A stretch of DNA of 64,000 nucleotides from Terriglobia bacterium (GTDB lineage Bacteria > Acidobacteriota > Terriglobia > Acidiferrales > UBA7541): assembly GCA_020072785.1 (NCBI GenBank), contig JAIQGG010000005.1, forward strand, positions 1 to 64,000. The letters are read 5' to 3'. Every line of letters begins with the position of its first letter. Position 1 is the first letter of the stretch. Below the pieces are notes generated by a model. It had not been told where the DNA came from. It worked only from the letters and a program-made list of their open reading frames with translations, and searched no databases. The position numbers and the translations under genes are program-made. Of the stretch, positions 16,183 through 24,949 are shown piece by piece.

Positions 16183-16185
16183 AAA

Positions 16186-16214
16186 TTGACAAGGGAATAA
16201 AATAGGGGTAAATA
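16186..16214 (+). promoter_or_regulatory. Promoter of cytochrome c gene
   Basis: Perfect -35 TTGACA (16186-16191), 17-bp spacer, TAAATA (16209-16214). It predicts a leader of about 85 nt before the ATG at 16305. One of the closest consensus matches in the window. Confidence 0.6.
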
Positions 16215-16304
16215 TGGACAGAGCTGGCCTGGGAACCAGCCAGACGTCCCTCCCCTACCCTCGAGAGAGAGACCATTCAGCTTACCTGAACGCGGAGGAT
16301 CATC

Positions 16305-16748
16305 ATGATCAATCGAAGGACGAGCAGCACTGCTCTGCTGGTGGCCCTGCTGTTTTCCAGTTCGGCTATCGGCGCAGCACAGGAAAAGGAAAAAGTAATC
16401 AAGAAAACCCCGATCCAACACACATCGCCGGCAAAGGGCGAAGAGATGTACACGTCCTATTGCGCGGCCTGCCATGGGAAGGACGGCAAGGGGGCTGGCC
16501 CAGCCGCTTCCGCATTGAAAGTCCCGCCGCCCGACTTGACCACGCTGTCCCAGCGGCACGACGGGAAATATCCGAGCAGCCACGTCGCCACCATATTGCG
16601 CCACGGAACCGAAGCGCCGGCGCATGGCACCAGCGACATGCCGGTGTGGGGCCCGCTGTTCCGGTCGGTCAGCAAATCCGATGACGCAATCGTAATGATG
16701 CGCATCGCGAATCTGAACTCGTATCTGGAGTCCTTGCAGGCCAAGTGA
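16305..16748 (+). CDS. Small secreted monoheme cytochrome c
   Basis: 147 aa. Signal peptide (ALLVALLFSSSAIGAAQ), then one class I cytochrome c domain with CAACH in YTSYCAACHGKDGKGAGPAA and a candidate distal Met in TSDMPVWGPLF. C-terminal IANLNSYLESLQ closes the fold. Shine-Dalgarno GCGGAGGA before ATG. Stands alone between two long spacers, with its own strong promoter, so its redox partner is not shown by context. It resembles cytochromes attached to alcohol or sugar dehydrogenases and oxidase modules. Confidence 0.9.
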   Translation: MINRRTSSTALLVALLFSSSAIGAAQEKEKVIKKTPIQHTSPAKGEEMYTSYCAACHGKDGKGAGPAASALKVPPPDLTTLSQRHDGKYPSSHVATILRHGTEAPAHGTSDMPVWGPLFRSVSKSDDAIVMMRIANLNSYLESLQAK

Positions 16749-17023
16749 ACGAGGCGGCGTCGGCAGGCGCAGCGAATCGGGCTGCTCCTGCCCTGCACCG
16801 CAGGGCTTGTACAAACCACGAGAATCCGTGTGGCCAGGCTCGCAGGGCGAGCGAACAGCCCCTCGGAAGAATAGGGCTGCCTTCTGGGCCTGGCGCCGGA
16901 AACGGACAGGTGTCCGGTTCTGGCACGTTCTTTCCTGTTTGGAACTTCAGATCTCGTTGAAAAGAAGGCCTCGGCCATTGCCATCGTACTTGCCCCTGTG
17001 ATTGCTGTTTGGGAGGTACTGGC

Positions 17024-17116
17024 ATGGTCGTTTATGTGCTCAGCTTCGCCATCGTGATCCTCGTGGCTTTTACCTTCGCAAGTTCGATCTCCAAATCGAG
17101 AGGGCGCCGAAACTGA
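17024..17116 (+). CDS. 30-aa single-pass membrane microprotein
   Basis: ATG at 17024 is preceded by GGGAGGT at ideal spacing (7 nt). The 30 codons give a short start, a continuous hydrophobic stretch (about residues 2-21, rich in Val, Ile, Leu, Phe, Ala) and a basic tail (KSRGRRN) before TGA. That is the pattern of a one-TM peptide with the tail in the cytoplasm. Hydrophobic frame, strong Shine-Dalgarno and stop placement together argue for translation. No homologue is recognised; function unknown. It lies between a cytochrome c and rpe but not obviously in an operon with either. Confidence 0.55.
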   Translation: MVVYVLSFAIVILVAFTFASSISKSRGRRN

Positions 17117-17299
17117 CCCGCGCTCCGGCACAGACCGGCGCCTGCCCTACGCTCCCCTGTGGCCTAAAGACTCCGCAGATTCTTCTTCGCCTGCTGTCCG
17201 GCCTGTGGCGCCACGACGCGTTCCGGCCGCGATTCCCTGGGCGCCACGGCTGCTGAGTCCCAGACGGCGATGCGTGGCGCGGCAGGCGAAGGGATGTGC

Positions 17300-17305
17300 T
17301 AGAAT
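17300..17305 (+). promoter_or_regulatory. TAGAAT box, probable leaderless start for rpe
   Basis: TAGAAT ends 6 nt before the GTG at 17312 (9 nt before ATG 17315); the intervening CCCCGC has no Shine-Dalgarno. Same arrangement as polX, purS, larE and others in this window. Confidence 0.5.
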
Positions 17306-17311
17306 CCCCGC

Positions 17312-18004
17312 GTGATGGCGGCACATTCTGCGGTAGAAATTGTACCTTCCATTCTGGCAGCGGATTTCTCGGCGCTCGGCGAGGCGGTGCGCGCCGTGGA
17401 GCGCGTCGGGGCCAAACTCATCCACGTGGATGTCATGGACGGGCACTTCGTGCCCAACATCTCCATCGGGGTACCGGTGGTGGCCTCCCTGCACAAAGCA
17501 ACCCAACTCCCCCTGGACGTGCATCTCATGATTGAGAAACCCGAGCAGTACATCGGGGCGTTTGCGAAGGCTGGTGCCGCTTGGATCACGGTGCACCAGG
17601 AAGCGACGGCGCATCTGAACCGCACGATCTGCCAGATCCGCGAGCAGGGCTGCCGCGCGGGGGTGGCCGTCAATCCGGCGACCCCGGTGAGCACGCTGGC
17701 GGAGATTCTTCCGGACGTGGACCTGGTGCTGGTGATGTCGGTGAACCCGGGCTTCGGGGGGCAGCACTTTCTGCCTAGCGCGACGCGCAAAATCGCTGAA
17801 CTGCGGGAACTGCGTTCACGCTATACTCTTAATTTCGTGATCGAGGTGGATGGGGGAATCGCGCCGGAGACCGTTCCGCAGGTGGTACAGGCGGGAGCGG
17901 AATTTCTGGTAGCGGGCACCTCGGTGTTTCACCAGCAGGATCCGGGCAAAGCGCTGCAGGAATTGCAGCGGCTGGCCTCGGATGCATTCCTGCAGCGGGC
18001 TTGA
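17312..18004 (+). CDS. rpe: Ribulose-phosphate 3-epimerase
   Basis: 230 aa TIM barrel interconverting ribulose-5-phosphate and xylulose-5-phosphate in the pentose phosphate pathway. Motifs: VPSILAADFSALGE, HVDVMDGHFVPNISIG (metal-binding His and catalytic Asp), DVHLMI, VNPGFGGQHFLP and IEVDGGIAPETVP (second catalytic Asp), then AGTSVF. Full length. Start is GTG 17312 or ATG 17315; a TAGAAT box ending at 17305 suits a leaderless message from 17312. Downstream gene is 76 nt away. Confidence 0.93.
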   Translation: MMAAHSAVEIVPSILAADFSALGEAVRAVERVGAKLIHVDVMDGHFVPNISIGVPVVASLHKATQLPLDVHLMIEKPEQYIGAFAKAGAAWITVHQEATAHLNRTICQIREQGCRAGVAVNPATPVSTLAEILPDVDLVLVMSVNPGFGGQHFLPSATRKIAELRELRSRYTLNFVIEVDGGIAPETVPQVVQAGAEFLVAGTSVFHQQDPGKALQELQRLASDAFLQRA

Positions 18005-18080
18005 AGGCGGTTCCCCGGGCCGCTAGGTCCCCAACCGGGCCCCGCGACGGGGCCCCAGAACAAAATCGAGAGGTGATCGC

Positions 18081-19472
18081 TTGCGTCGTGGGTTACTGCT
18101 GCTGGTTGCTGCGCTGCTGGGCCTGAATTTGTTTGTCAACGCGGGCACCAGCTACGCGCAAAAGAGAAAGCACTCGAAGAAGACCGCGCCGACGACGGAT
18201 AGCTCCGCTGAACCGGACAAGGTGCTCTACAACCGCGCCATGGACGACATCAAGCACGGGCGGCATGAGATCGGGCGGCTGACTCTGCAAACGCTGATCA
18301 ACACCTACCCGGACAGCGAGTATCTGGCCAAGGCCAAGCTGGGTATTGCTGATTCCTTTTATAAGGAAGGCGGGACGGCCAACATGGCCCAGGCCATCGC
18401 CGGGTACAAGGATTTCATCGTGTTTTTCCCGTTCCTGCCGGAAGCCTCCTACGCGCAACTGCAGGTGGGCATGGCGCACTTCCGGCAGATGGAGAAGCCG
18501 GACCGCGACCGCACGCACGCCCGGGCCGCGGAAGACGAATTCCAGACGTTTTTGCAGAAATACGCAAACGATCCTCTGGCGCCGGCGGCCGAGCAGCGCC
18601 TGCGGGAAGTGCAGGAAATGCTGGCGGAGGGCGACTTCCGCATCGGCAATTACTACTATCTCAAGCAGTCCTACCGCGCGGCAGCCGCGCGGCTGCTCAC
18701 GCTGACGAGCCGCTATCCCCTCTATAGCCGCGCGGACCGCGCGCTGTGGATGCTGGGAGTGATCTTCGAGCGCGGCGAACGCAAGGACATCGCCGCCAAC
18801 TACTACGCCAAAATCGTACGCAATTATCCGCTCTCGGGCCTGGCGGATGATGCCAAGAAAAAACTGACGGCGCTGGATGCGCCCATCCCGCAGCCCGATC
18901 CGCAGGCCTTGGCACGCATGCAGCAGGAGCGCAGCATGGAGCGCGGGCATGCCAGCGTGCTGCACAAGGCCACCGGTATTTTTCGCTCCGGACCGGATGT
19001 GCGCAGCGCGGCGCGCGTGGGCAAGCCGAACCTGGAGCCGGAATCGAATTCGCTAGCGGGCATAGACATCCTCACGCCGGGCGGACAGAACCGCGTGGGT
19101 GGTGGCGCGGGAACCACCGCCGTAGTGGCCACGGTGACTCCGGGCTCCTCCGGCGGCAGCACCGCCACGGCGGGAGCGGAGTCCGCACCGGCGGCGGCAA
19201 GCACGGAAAGTGCCCCCGGGCCCGAAGCCGCTATCCCAGCGGCCACGGACACCGGAACCCCGGCGAACCCCGAGAAGACTGCGGGAGCGCCGGCGGAAAA
19301 CGCCGCTGGGAATGACACTGCCGCCACTGATCCCGGGTCTGCGCCCCCGGCGAAGGTCGCGAATCCCTCCGGCTCATCCAGCGAGGCGGGCGCGGGAAAA
19401 ACGCCTGTGGACAAAAAGAAAGAGTCCACCAGCAAGAAGAAAAAAGGTCTGCGAAAAATTATTCCCTGGTAA
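18081..19472 (+). CDS. BamD-like TPR protein with disordered C-terminus
   Basis: 463 aa. TTG start (GAGAGGTGA upstream). Signal peptide, then a BamD/YfiO-type TPR array (residues of about 45-270): LYNRAMDDIKHGRHEIGRLTLQTLINTYPDSEYLAKAKLGIADSFYKEGG, FFPFLPEASYAQLQVGMAHFRQM, RIGNYYYLKQSYRAAAARLLTLTSRYPLYS. BamD helps insert outer-membrane proteins. There is no lipobox cysteine, the cleavage region reads SYAQK, so unlike classical BamD it is probably a soluble periplasmic protein. The last 180 residues are Ala/Pro/Gly/Thr-rich with a basic end (KKKGLRKIIPW). Could be another TPR assembly factor. Confidence 0.75.
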   Translation: MRRGLLLLVAALLGLNLFVNAGTSYAQKRKHSKKTAPTTDSSAEPDKVLYNRAMDDIKHGRHEIGRLTLQTLINTYPDSEYLAKAKLGIADSFYKEGGTANMAQAIAGYKDFIVFFPFLPEASYAQLQVGMAHFRQMEKPDRDRTHARAAEDEFQTFLQKYANDPLAPAAEQRLREVQEMLAEGDFRIGNYYYLKQSYRAAAARLLTLTSRYPLYSRADRALWMLGVIFERGERKDIAANYYAKIVRNYPLSGLADDAKKKLTALDAPIPQPDPQALARMQQERSMERGHASVLHKATGIFRSGPDVRSAARVGKPNLEPESNSLAGIDILTPGGQNRVGGGAGTTAVVATVTPGSSGGSTATAGAESAPAAASTESAPGPEAAIPAATDTGTPANPEKTAGAPAENAAGNDTAATDPGSAPPAKVANPSGSSSEAGAGKTPVDKKKESTSKKKKGLRKIIPW

Positions 19473-19661
19473 CGGTACGGGGCTGAACCTGCCAGCACCC
19501 CCCTCCAGCCTGTCCAAAGGGGCAGGTTGCTATCCCCGGTGACTGCCATATCCCCTTCGGACACATAGCCCTAGCCTTTGCGTTGACGCTTTCTGGCACC
19601 GGTGCTCCAATAGCGGTTGTAGATTCGCAGATCGCGGATGGGATTCCGCGGAGGGCACCCG

Positions 19662-21182
19662 GTGACCAAGATTCTGGTTGCTGACGATAACAGCAACATT
19701 CAAAAGATGGTCGGCCTTGCTCTGAAAGACCAGGGCATTGACGTCATCGCTGTAGGCAATGGCGAAGCCGCGGTGCGCAAGATTTCCGAGTTGCGCCCGG
19801 ACCTGGTGCTGGCCGACGTCTTCATGCCGGTGCGCAACGGCTATGAGGTGTGCGAGTACGTCAAGACCGACACTGCCCTGACGCACATTCCCGTGATTCT
19901 GCTGGTGGGCGCCTTCGATCCCCTGGATGAACAGGAAGCGCAGCGCGTGGGTGCTGACGGCGTCCTGAAGAAACCGTTTGTTCCGCCGGAACCGCTGATC
20001 TCCATGGTGAAGTCGGCACTGGCGCGCGCGGTAACCGCGGCGGTCGCAACCCCTCAGCCCGCAGCGCCGGTTCCGGCTCCCGCTGCGCCGGCGGTGCCCG
20101 CAGCCGCACCCGAAGAGCTTCCGGACATCTTTTCCCTGCAACCCGCTTCCGTAACCGTTCCGGAGGGATCGGGGGCGATGGCGTTTGGAAATCTGCTGGA
20201 AACGGAAACTCCTGCGGTGGCCGAAGCTGCGCTACCCGCAGAAGAACAGCACGTCTGGGGCAACGCGCCGGCGGCGAGTGCCGTGACCGAGGAAGTCGCC
20301 GAAGGAGCCGCGCCGGAATGGAACTGGCAGAGCAAGTCCCCCGAAGAGACTGCGGATGGACTTCCACCCGCGGGCGCGAAGGATTGGCGGGACAGCGAGC
20401 TAGCCATCGAACAGGCGACGACCAAGGAGCACGCGGAATCGCCCTCTGCCTACGCCGCAACCGGTATCGAAGAAGAAGCCGCCGCCGTACCCGAGGTTTC
20501 CGGCCACGCCTGGACAGAAGCAGCACCCGCGCCCGAGGAGACCCTGACTCCCCCGTGGGAGCGCGCCACTCCGGCAAGCAGCCCTTCGTCTTTTTTTCAG
20601 GAAGCAGAGCCGGCGACACAGATCGCCGCGCCAGCCAGCGCATGGGACACGGAAGCACAGAAGGCCGGACAGTTCGCGAAGTCCTGGGATTCGGCCCAGA
20701 CAGAAACACCTGCCGCCGCGCATGAAATAGAAACCGAGGCGGCGGCCGAGAGCGAAGAAGCCGCAGCGCAGCACAACTTCTACGCGCCCGAGGCGTCCAC
20801 CGAAGAACTCTTGCTGGCTCGCCAGGAAGAGCAGCCTGTTGCTTTCTCGGAAGAAGCGCCCGCGCAAGCGGTTTTCTGCGGCGCCCCGGCGGGAGAAGAA
20901 CCACTTCCTGCGGCCGAGGAAGAAGCGGAAGTGGCAGGCGCGGAACCCGAGCCCGCGGCGATGGAATTCGCAGGCTCCCCCGCCCTTTCCAAGCTGGTGT
21001 CCGAAGCGGTGCCCAGTATTCCCGTCGGGGCGAGCGCGGCGGCATCCGCGCCGGATATGGACGCGATGGTGGCCAAGGTGCTGGAGAAAATGTCCCCCGA
21101 AGTGATTCAGGCCGTGACGCGGGAGATGGTGAAGCCGATGATCGAGGCCATCCTGCGCGGCGAACTCGACAAGAAGAAATAG
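19662..21182 (+). CDS. Receiver-domain protein with long disordered linker and C-terminal helix
   Basis: 506 aa from GTG 19662 (GGAGGG upstream); the ATG at 19638 would add residues outside the domain. Receiver domain about 1-120: DD at 8-9, phosphoacceptor D52 (LVLADVFMPVRNGYEV), Lys in LKKPF (103-104). The usual Ser/Thr switch residue is Val82 (ILLVGAFDP), so signalling may be altered. Then about 330 residues rich in Ala, Glu and Pro, low complexity, and a conserved-looking C-terminal amphipathic helix (MVAKVLEKMSPEVIQAVTRE... LRGELDKKK). No DNA-binding or enzymatic output domain. This recalls FrzS/PopZ-like scaffold proteins; function is inferred only. Confidence 0.75.
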   Translation: MTKILVADDNSNIQKMVGLALKDQGIDVIAVGNGEAAVRKISELRPDLVLADVFMPVRNGYEVCEYVKTDTALTHIPVILLVGAFDPLDEQEAQRVGADGVLKKPFVPPEPLISMVKSALARAVTAAVATPQPAAPVPAPAAPAVPAAAPEELPDIFSLQPASVTVPEGSGAMAFGNLLETETPAVAEAALPAEEQHVWGNAPAASAVTEEVAEGAAPEWNWQSKSPEETADGLPPAGAKDWRDSELAIEQATTKEHAESPSAYAATGIEEEAAAVPEVSGHAWTEAAPAPEETLTPPWERATPASSPSSFFQEAEPATQIAAPASAWDTEAQKAGQFAKSWDSAQTETPAAAHEIETEAAAESEEAAAQHNFYAPEASTEELLLARQEEQPVAFSEEAPAQAVFCGAPAGEEPLPAAEEEAEVAGAEPEPAAMEFAGSPALSKLVSEAVPSIPVGASAAASAPDMDAMVAKVLEKMSPEVIQAVTREMVKPMIEAILRGELDKKK

Positions 21183-21327
21183 CAGTTCCCCACTCTTCTC
21201 CCTTTTCTGCTAGTTACCGGCGGATTGACGCACGCGCATCCTCGCCCGTATAGTCAAGTTTTCGTCTCCACACCATTGCCGCGCGCGAGTCGCGCGATCT
21301 CGAGAAAAGGCAGGACGGAACCGTCGC

Positions 21328-24033
21328 ATGGCGCGCGAAATCGCAAAGGCCTACGAACCACAACAGATCGAACCCCGCTGGGCGGAGGCCTGGGTGCAAG
21401 AAGCGCTGTTCCGCGCCGACGCCGCGGCCCCGGGCCCGGCCTTCTCCATCGTCATCCCGCCGCCCAACGTGACCGGATCGCTGCACATCGGCCACATGCT
21501 GGACCACACGGAGATCGACATCCTCACGCGCTGGCACCGCATGCGCGGGTACAACACGCTGTACCTGCCGGGCACGGACCATGCGGGCATCTCCACGCAG
21601 CGCGTCGTGGTGCGGCAGTTGGCCGAGCAGGGCGTGGATTACCGCAAGCTGGGGCGCGAGGAGTTCGAGAAGCGCGTGTGGAAGTGGAAGGAAGAGTCCG
21701 GGGGCACGATCACCGGACAGATGCGGCAGATCGGGGAGAGCTGCGACTGGTCGCGGGAGAAGTTCACACTGTCCCCGGAGTTGTCGCGGGTGGTGCGCGA
21801 AGTCTTCGTGCGGCTGTACGAAGAGGGGCTGATCTACCGCGCGCACTACCTGATCAACTGGTGCCCGAGCTGCCTGACGGCGCTGAGCGACCTGGAAACG
21901 GTGCACGAGGAGCGCCAGGGACATCTGTGGCACATCCGCTACCCGGTGATCGGGACGGAGGAGCACATCGTGGTGGCCACCACGCGGCCGGAAACCATGC
22001 TGGGAGACACGGCGGTAGCCGTGCATCCCAAAGACGAGCGCTACAAGCACTTGGTGGGGAAAAAGATCCTGCTGCCGCTGATGAACCGCGAGATTCCCCT
22101 GATCGCGGATGAAATGGTGGACCGGGAATTCGGCACGGGCGCGGTGAAAATCACCCCGGCGCACGACCCCAACGACTTCGAAGCCGGCCGGCGCCACAAC
22201 CTGCCGGAAATCGATGTGATGACCGACAACGGACACATGAGCGCCGCCGCGGGGCCGTATGCCGGGCTGGACCGCTTTGCCGCGCGCAAGCGCGTGGTGG
22301 AGGACCTGAAGGCGCTGGGGCTGCTGGAAAAGATCACCGATCACACGCATGCCATCGCGCACTGCGAGCGCTGCAAGACGGTGGTGGAGCCGCGAGCCTC
22401 GACGCAGTGGTTCTGCAAGATGAAGCCGCTGGCGGAGCCGGCGTTGGCCGCCGTGGAGAGCGGCCAGATCCGCATGGTTCCGGAAAACCGGCGCGAGGAA
22501 TATTTTAACTGGATGCGCAACATCCGCGACTGGTGCATCTCGCGGCAGTTGTGGTGGGGCCATCGCATCCCGGCGTGGCACTGCGCGGAATGCAAGGGCG
22601 TGACCGTGGCGCGGGAGACGCCGGCGAAGTGCGCGAAGTGCGGCGCGGAGAAGCTCGCGCAGGACCCCGACGTGCTGGACACCTGGTTCAGCTCGGCGCT
22701 GTGGCCGTTTTCGACGCTGGGCTGGCCGGAGAAGACGCCGGACTTCCAGAAATACTACCCCACGACCCTGCTGATCACCGGCTACGACATCATTTTCTTC
22801 TGGGTCGCGCGGATGATCATGATGGGCATGCATTTCACGGGACAAGTGCCCTTTCGCAACGTCTATTTTCATTCCCTGGTGCGCACGGCGGAAGGCGCAA
22901 AGATGTCCAAGTCCAAGGGCACCGGCCTGGATCCCGTGGCGCTCAACCAGCAGTACGGCACGGACGCGATGCGCTTCTGCCTGGCCTCCATGGCCGCGCC
23001 GGGGACGGATATCGTGCTCTCGGATGACCGCCTGCTCGGGGCTCGGGCTTTTGCCAACAAGATCTGGAACGCGGCGCGCTTCTTGTTTCTGAACCTGGAC
23101 AAGTTCGAGCAGCAGGGCGGGGCGCAGATGGAAGAACTGGCCGCACCGCAAACGCGCGCCGGGGCGCCGTACCCCGTGGCCGGGAGCGTGCCGCTGGCCG
23201 ATGCGTGGATCTTTTCGCGGCTGGCGCACACCGCGGCGATGATCGACGACGCGCTGGCCAACTACCGCTTCCACGAGGCCGCGCAGGGCGTGTACCAGTT
23301 TTTCTGGGGCGATTTCTGCGATTGGTACATTGAGTGGGTAAAGCCGGAGCTGACCGCTGCGGACCAGGCGCGCGCCACGGTGGCGTGGCAGAACCTGTTC
23401 GCGGCGTTCGAAGCGGCCCTGCGGCTGCTGCACCCGTTCATGCCCTTCCTGACCGAGGAGCTGTGGCACCAGTTGCCCCAGCGCGCGGGTTCCAAGTCCA
23501 TCGCCATGGAGCCCTTCCCTGCCGCGAAAAAGGAATGGCTCAATGAGCCGGCCGACGAGGCCCTGGCGCTGATCCAGGAGATCATCGGGGCGTTGCGCAA
23601 TGTCCGCGCGGAGATGAAGCTGGACCCCAGGAAGAAGATTGCGGCGGACTTTTCCAGCGGCGATGCGGCTGTCCGCGAACTTATCGCGCGCAATCGCGAG
23701 CCGATTCTGCGTTTGGCGATCCTTTCGGACCTGCGTATCTCGGCCGCGTCGCTGCCCACGGCGGGAGGCACGCTGCGTTCCACGGCGCGCTTTGATGTGC
23801 GCGTCGCGTTTGCCGAAGGCCTGGACGCGGCCTCCGAGATGGCCAAGCTGCGCAAGGAAAAAGAGCGGCTGGAGAAGGACATCGCTGGGAAGCAGGGACG
23901 CCTGGCCGATGAAACCTTTCGCAGCAAGGCGCCGGAACAAATCGTTCGAGGCCTGGAAGCCACGCTGGCCGAGCGGCGCATCGAATATGAGAAGGTGGCG
24001 CAACGGCTGGCGGAGCTGGAGCGCGGGGCGTGA
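21328..24033 (+). CDS. valS: Valyl-tRNA synthetase
   Basis: 901 aa class Ia synthetase. HIGH motif in PPPNVTGSLHIGHML (about 42-56), KMSKS at 525-529 (AEGAKMSKSKGTGLDP), editing domain with TTRPETMLGDTAVAVHP, and C-x2-C pairs (CPSC; CAEC/CAKC) for zinc. Tryptophan-rich anticodon region (WGDFCDWYIEWVKPEL) and a C-terminal coiled coil (LRKEKERLEKDIAGKQGRL) are both present. Length is typical. Head of a tight plus-strand cluster with nadC 6 nt behind. Confidence 0.96.
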   Translation: MAREIAKAYEPQQIEPRWAEAWVQEALFRADAAAPGPAFSIVIPPPNVTGSLHIGHMLDHTEIDILTRWHRMRGYNTLYLPGTDHAGISTQRVVVRQLAEQGVDYRKLGREEFEKRVWKWKEESGGTITGQMRQIGESCDWSREKFTLSPELSRVVREVFVRLYEEGLIYRAHYLINWCPSCLTALSDLETVHEERQGHLWHIRYPVIGTEEHIVVATTRPETMLGDTAVAVHPKDERYKHLVGKKILLPLMNREIPLIADEMVDREFGTGAVKITPAHDPNDFEAGRRHNLPEIDVMTDNGHMSAAAGPYAGLDRFAARKRVVEDLKALGLLEKITDHTHAIAHCERCKTVVEPRASTQWFCKMKPLAEPALAAVESGQIRMVPENRREEYFNWMRNIRDWCISRQLWWGHRIPAWHCAECKGVTVARETPAKCAKCGAEKLAQDPDVLDTWFSSALWPFSTLGWPEKTPDFQKYYPTTLLITGYDIIFFWVARMIMMGMHFTGQVPFRNVYFHSLVRTAEGAKMSKSKGTGLDPVALNQQYGTDAMRFCLASMAAPGTDIVLSDDRLLGARAFANKIWNAARFLFLNLDKFEQQGGAQMEELAAPQTRAGAPYPVAGSVPLADAWIFSRLAHTAAMIDDALANYRFHEAAQGVYQFFWGDFCDWYIEWVKPELTAADQARATVAWQNLFAAFEAALRLLHPFMPFLTEELWHQLPQRAGSKSIAMEPFPAAKKEWLNEPADEALALIQEIIGALRNVRAEMKLDPRKKIAADFSSGDAAVRELIARNREPILRLAILSDLRISAASLPTAGGTLRSTARFDVRVAFAEGLDAASEMAKLRKEKERLEKDIAGKQGRLADETFRSKAPEQIVRGLEATLAERRIEYEKVAQRLAELERGA

Positions 24034-24039
24034 GATAGG

Positions 24040-24897
24040 ATGGACTGGAACTCCCAAGCGATTACGGAGCTGATTCGGCAGGCCCTGGCCGAGGATATCG
24101 GGACGGGCGACGCCACCTGCGCGGCTACGATTCCGGAGCGCGCGACGGCGCGCGCGCACATCCTCGCGCGGGAAGCGGTAGTGTGCGCGGGCTTGCCGCT
24201 GGCCGGGCGCATCTTTTGCGCTCTCGATCCGCAGATGAAGATCGAAGCGCTCCGCAAGGACGGCGAGAACGCCGAGGCGGGGAGCGACCTGTTGCGCCTG
24301 CAGGGCGGCGCGCGGGCGATCCTGACCGGCGAGCGCACGGCCCTGAATTTCCTGTGTCACCTTTCTGGAATCGCCACGCTGACCAGCGCCTTCGTCCGGC
24401 AGCTCGAGGGGACCAGGGCAAAGATCCGCGATACGCGCAAGACCACGCCGCTGCTGCGCGCCCTGGAAAAATACGCGGTGCGCATGGGCGGCGGAGTGAA
24501 TCACCGCTTCGGGCTCTACGACGCCATTCTCCTCAAGGAAAACCACATCGCGCTGGCCGGCGGAGTGCACCGGGCGCTGGAGAAAGCCCGCGCCTATTCC
24601 GCCTCCCTGCCCATGCAAATCGAAGTGCGCGATCCTGCCGAACTGGGCGAGGCGCTGGCCGCCGGAGCCGACGCCGTCCTGCTCGACAACATGACGGTGG
24701 AAGAAGCCGCGCTGTGCGTTTCGCTGGCCCGGCAACTGCGCCCGCACTGCGCGGTGGAGATCTCCGGCGGCATCACGCTGGCCAATGCGCGCGCGTACGC
24801 ACAGACCGGCGCGGACTACCTCTCGTCCGGCACGCTGACGCATTCCGCCCCGGCCGCCAACCTCAGCCTGCTTGTGGAATCGGTATCCGCCGGGTAA
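24040..24897 (+). CDS. nadC: Nicotinate-nucleotide pyrophosphorylase (carboxylating)
   Basis: 285 aa. Makes nicotinate mononucleotide from quinolinate and PRPP in de novo NAD synthesis. Type II PRTase motifs: AEDIGTGDATC, ERTALNFLCHLSGIATLT, RDTRKTTPLLRALEKYAVRMGGGVNHRFGLYDAILLKENH, QIEVRDPAEL, VLLDNM and AVEISGGITLANARAYAQTGADYLSSGTLTHSA. Starts 6 nt after valS. No nadA or nadB in the window. Confidence 0.95.
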   Translation: MDWNSQAITELIRQALAEDIGTGDATCAATIPERATARAHILAREAVVCAGLPLAGRIFCALDPQMKIEALRKDGENAEAGSDLLRLQGGARAILTGERTALNFLCHLSGIATLTSAFVRQLEGTRAKIRDTRKTTPLLRALEKYAVRMGGGVNHRFGLYDAILLKENHIALAGGVHRALEKARAYSASLPMQIEVRDPAELGEALAAGADAVLLDNMTVEEAALCVSLARQLRPHCAVEISGGITLANARAYAQTGADYLSSGTLTHSAPAANLSLLVESVSAG

Positions 24898-24949
24898 GCT
24901 TCGGCTGGAAAGCGGGGCCGGCAACAATGTCTGCCTCACCCTCACGTTG

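Larger units (their letters stand above)
15867..16304. other. 438-bp spacer between DUF4097 gene and cytochrome c gene
   Basis: No convincing gene. Contains a 6-bp GC hairpin at 15890-15905 (GCACCC/GGGTGC) just after the DUF4097 stop, a possible degenerate copy of the 50-bp repeat at 15973-15999 (GGAACCTGTCCC... and GTCGGAAGC), a tandem GGTGTACT duplication at 16163-16182 and a strong promoter at 16186-16214 for the cytochrome. Confidence 0.6.
16749..17311. other. 563-bp spacer with one microprotein gene
   Basis: After the cytochrome stop there is a 7-bp hairpin at 16790-16806 (GCCCTGC/GCAGGGC, 3-nt loop) that may end transcription, though no U-tract follows. The only coding signal is the 30-codon frame at 17024-17116. 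The remainder (16810-17010 and 17120-17299) shows nothing I can name. Confidence 0.5.

Noticed and set aside
24872-24949. Upstream extension of birA overlapping nadC
   Set aside because: Residues before the ATG at 24950 are unrelated to the winged helix and overlap nadC coding sequence.
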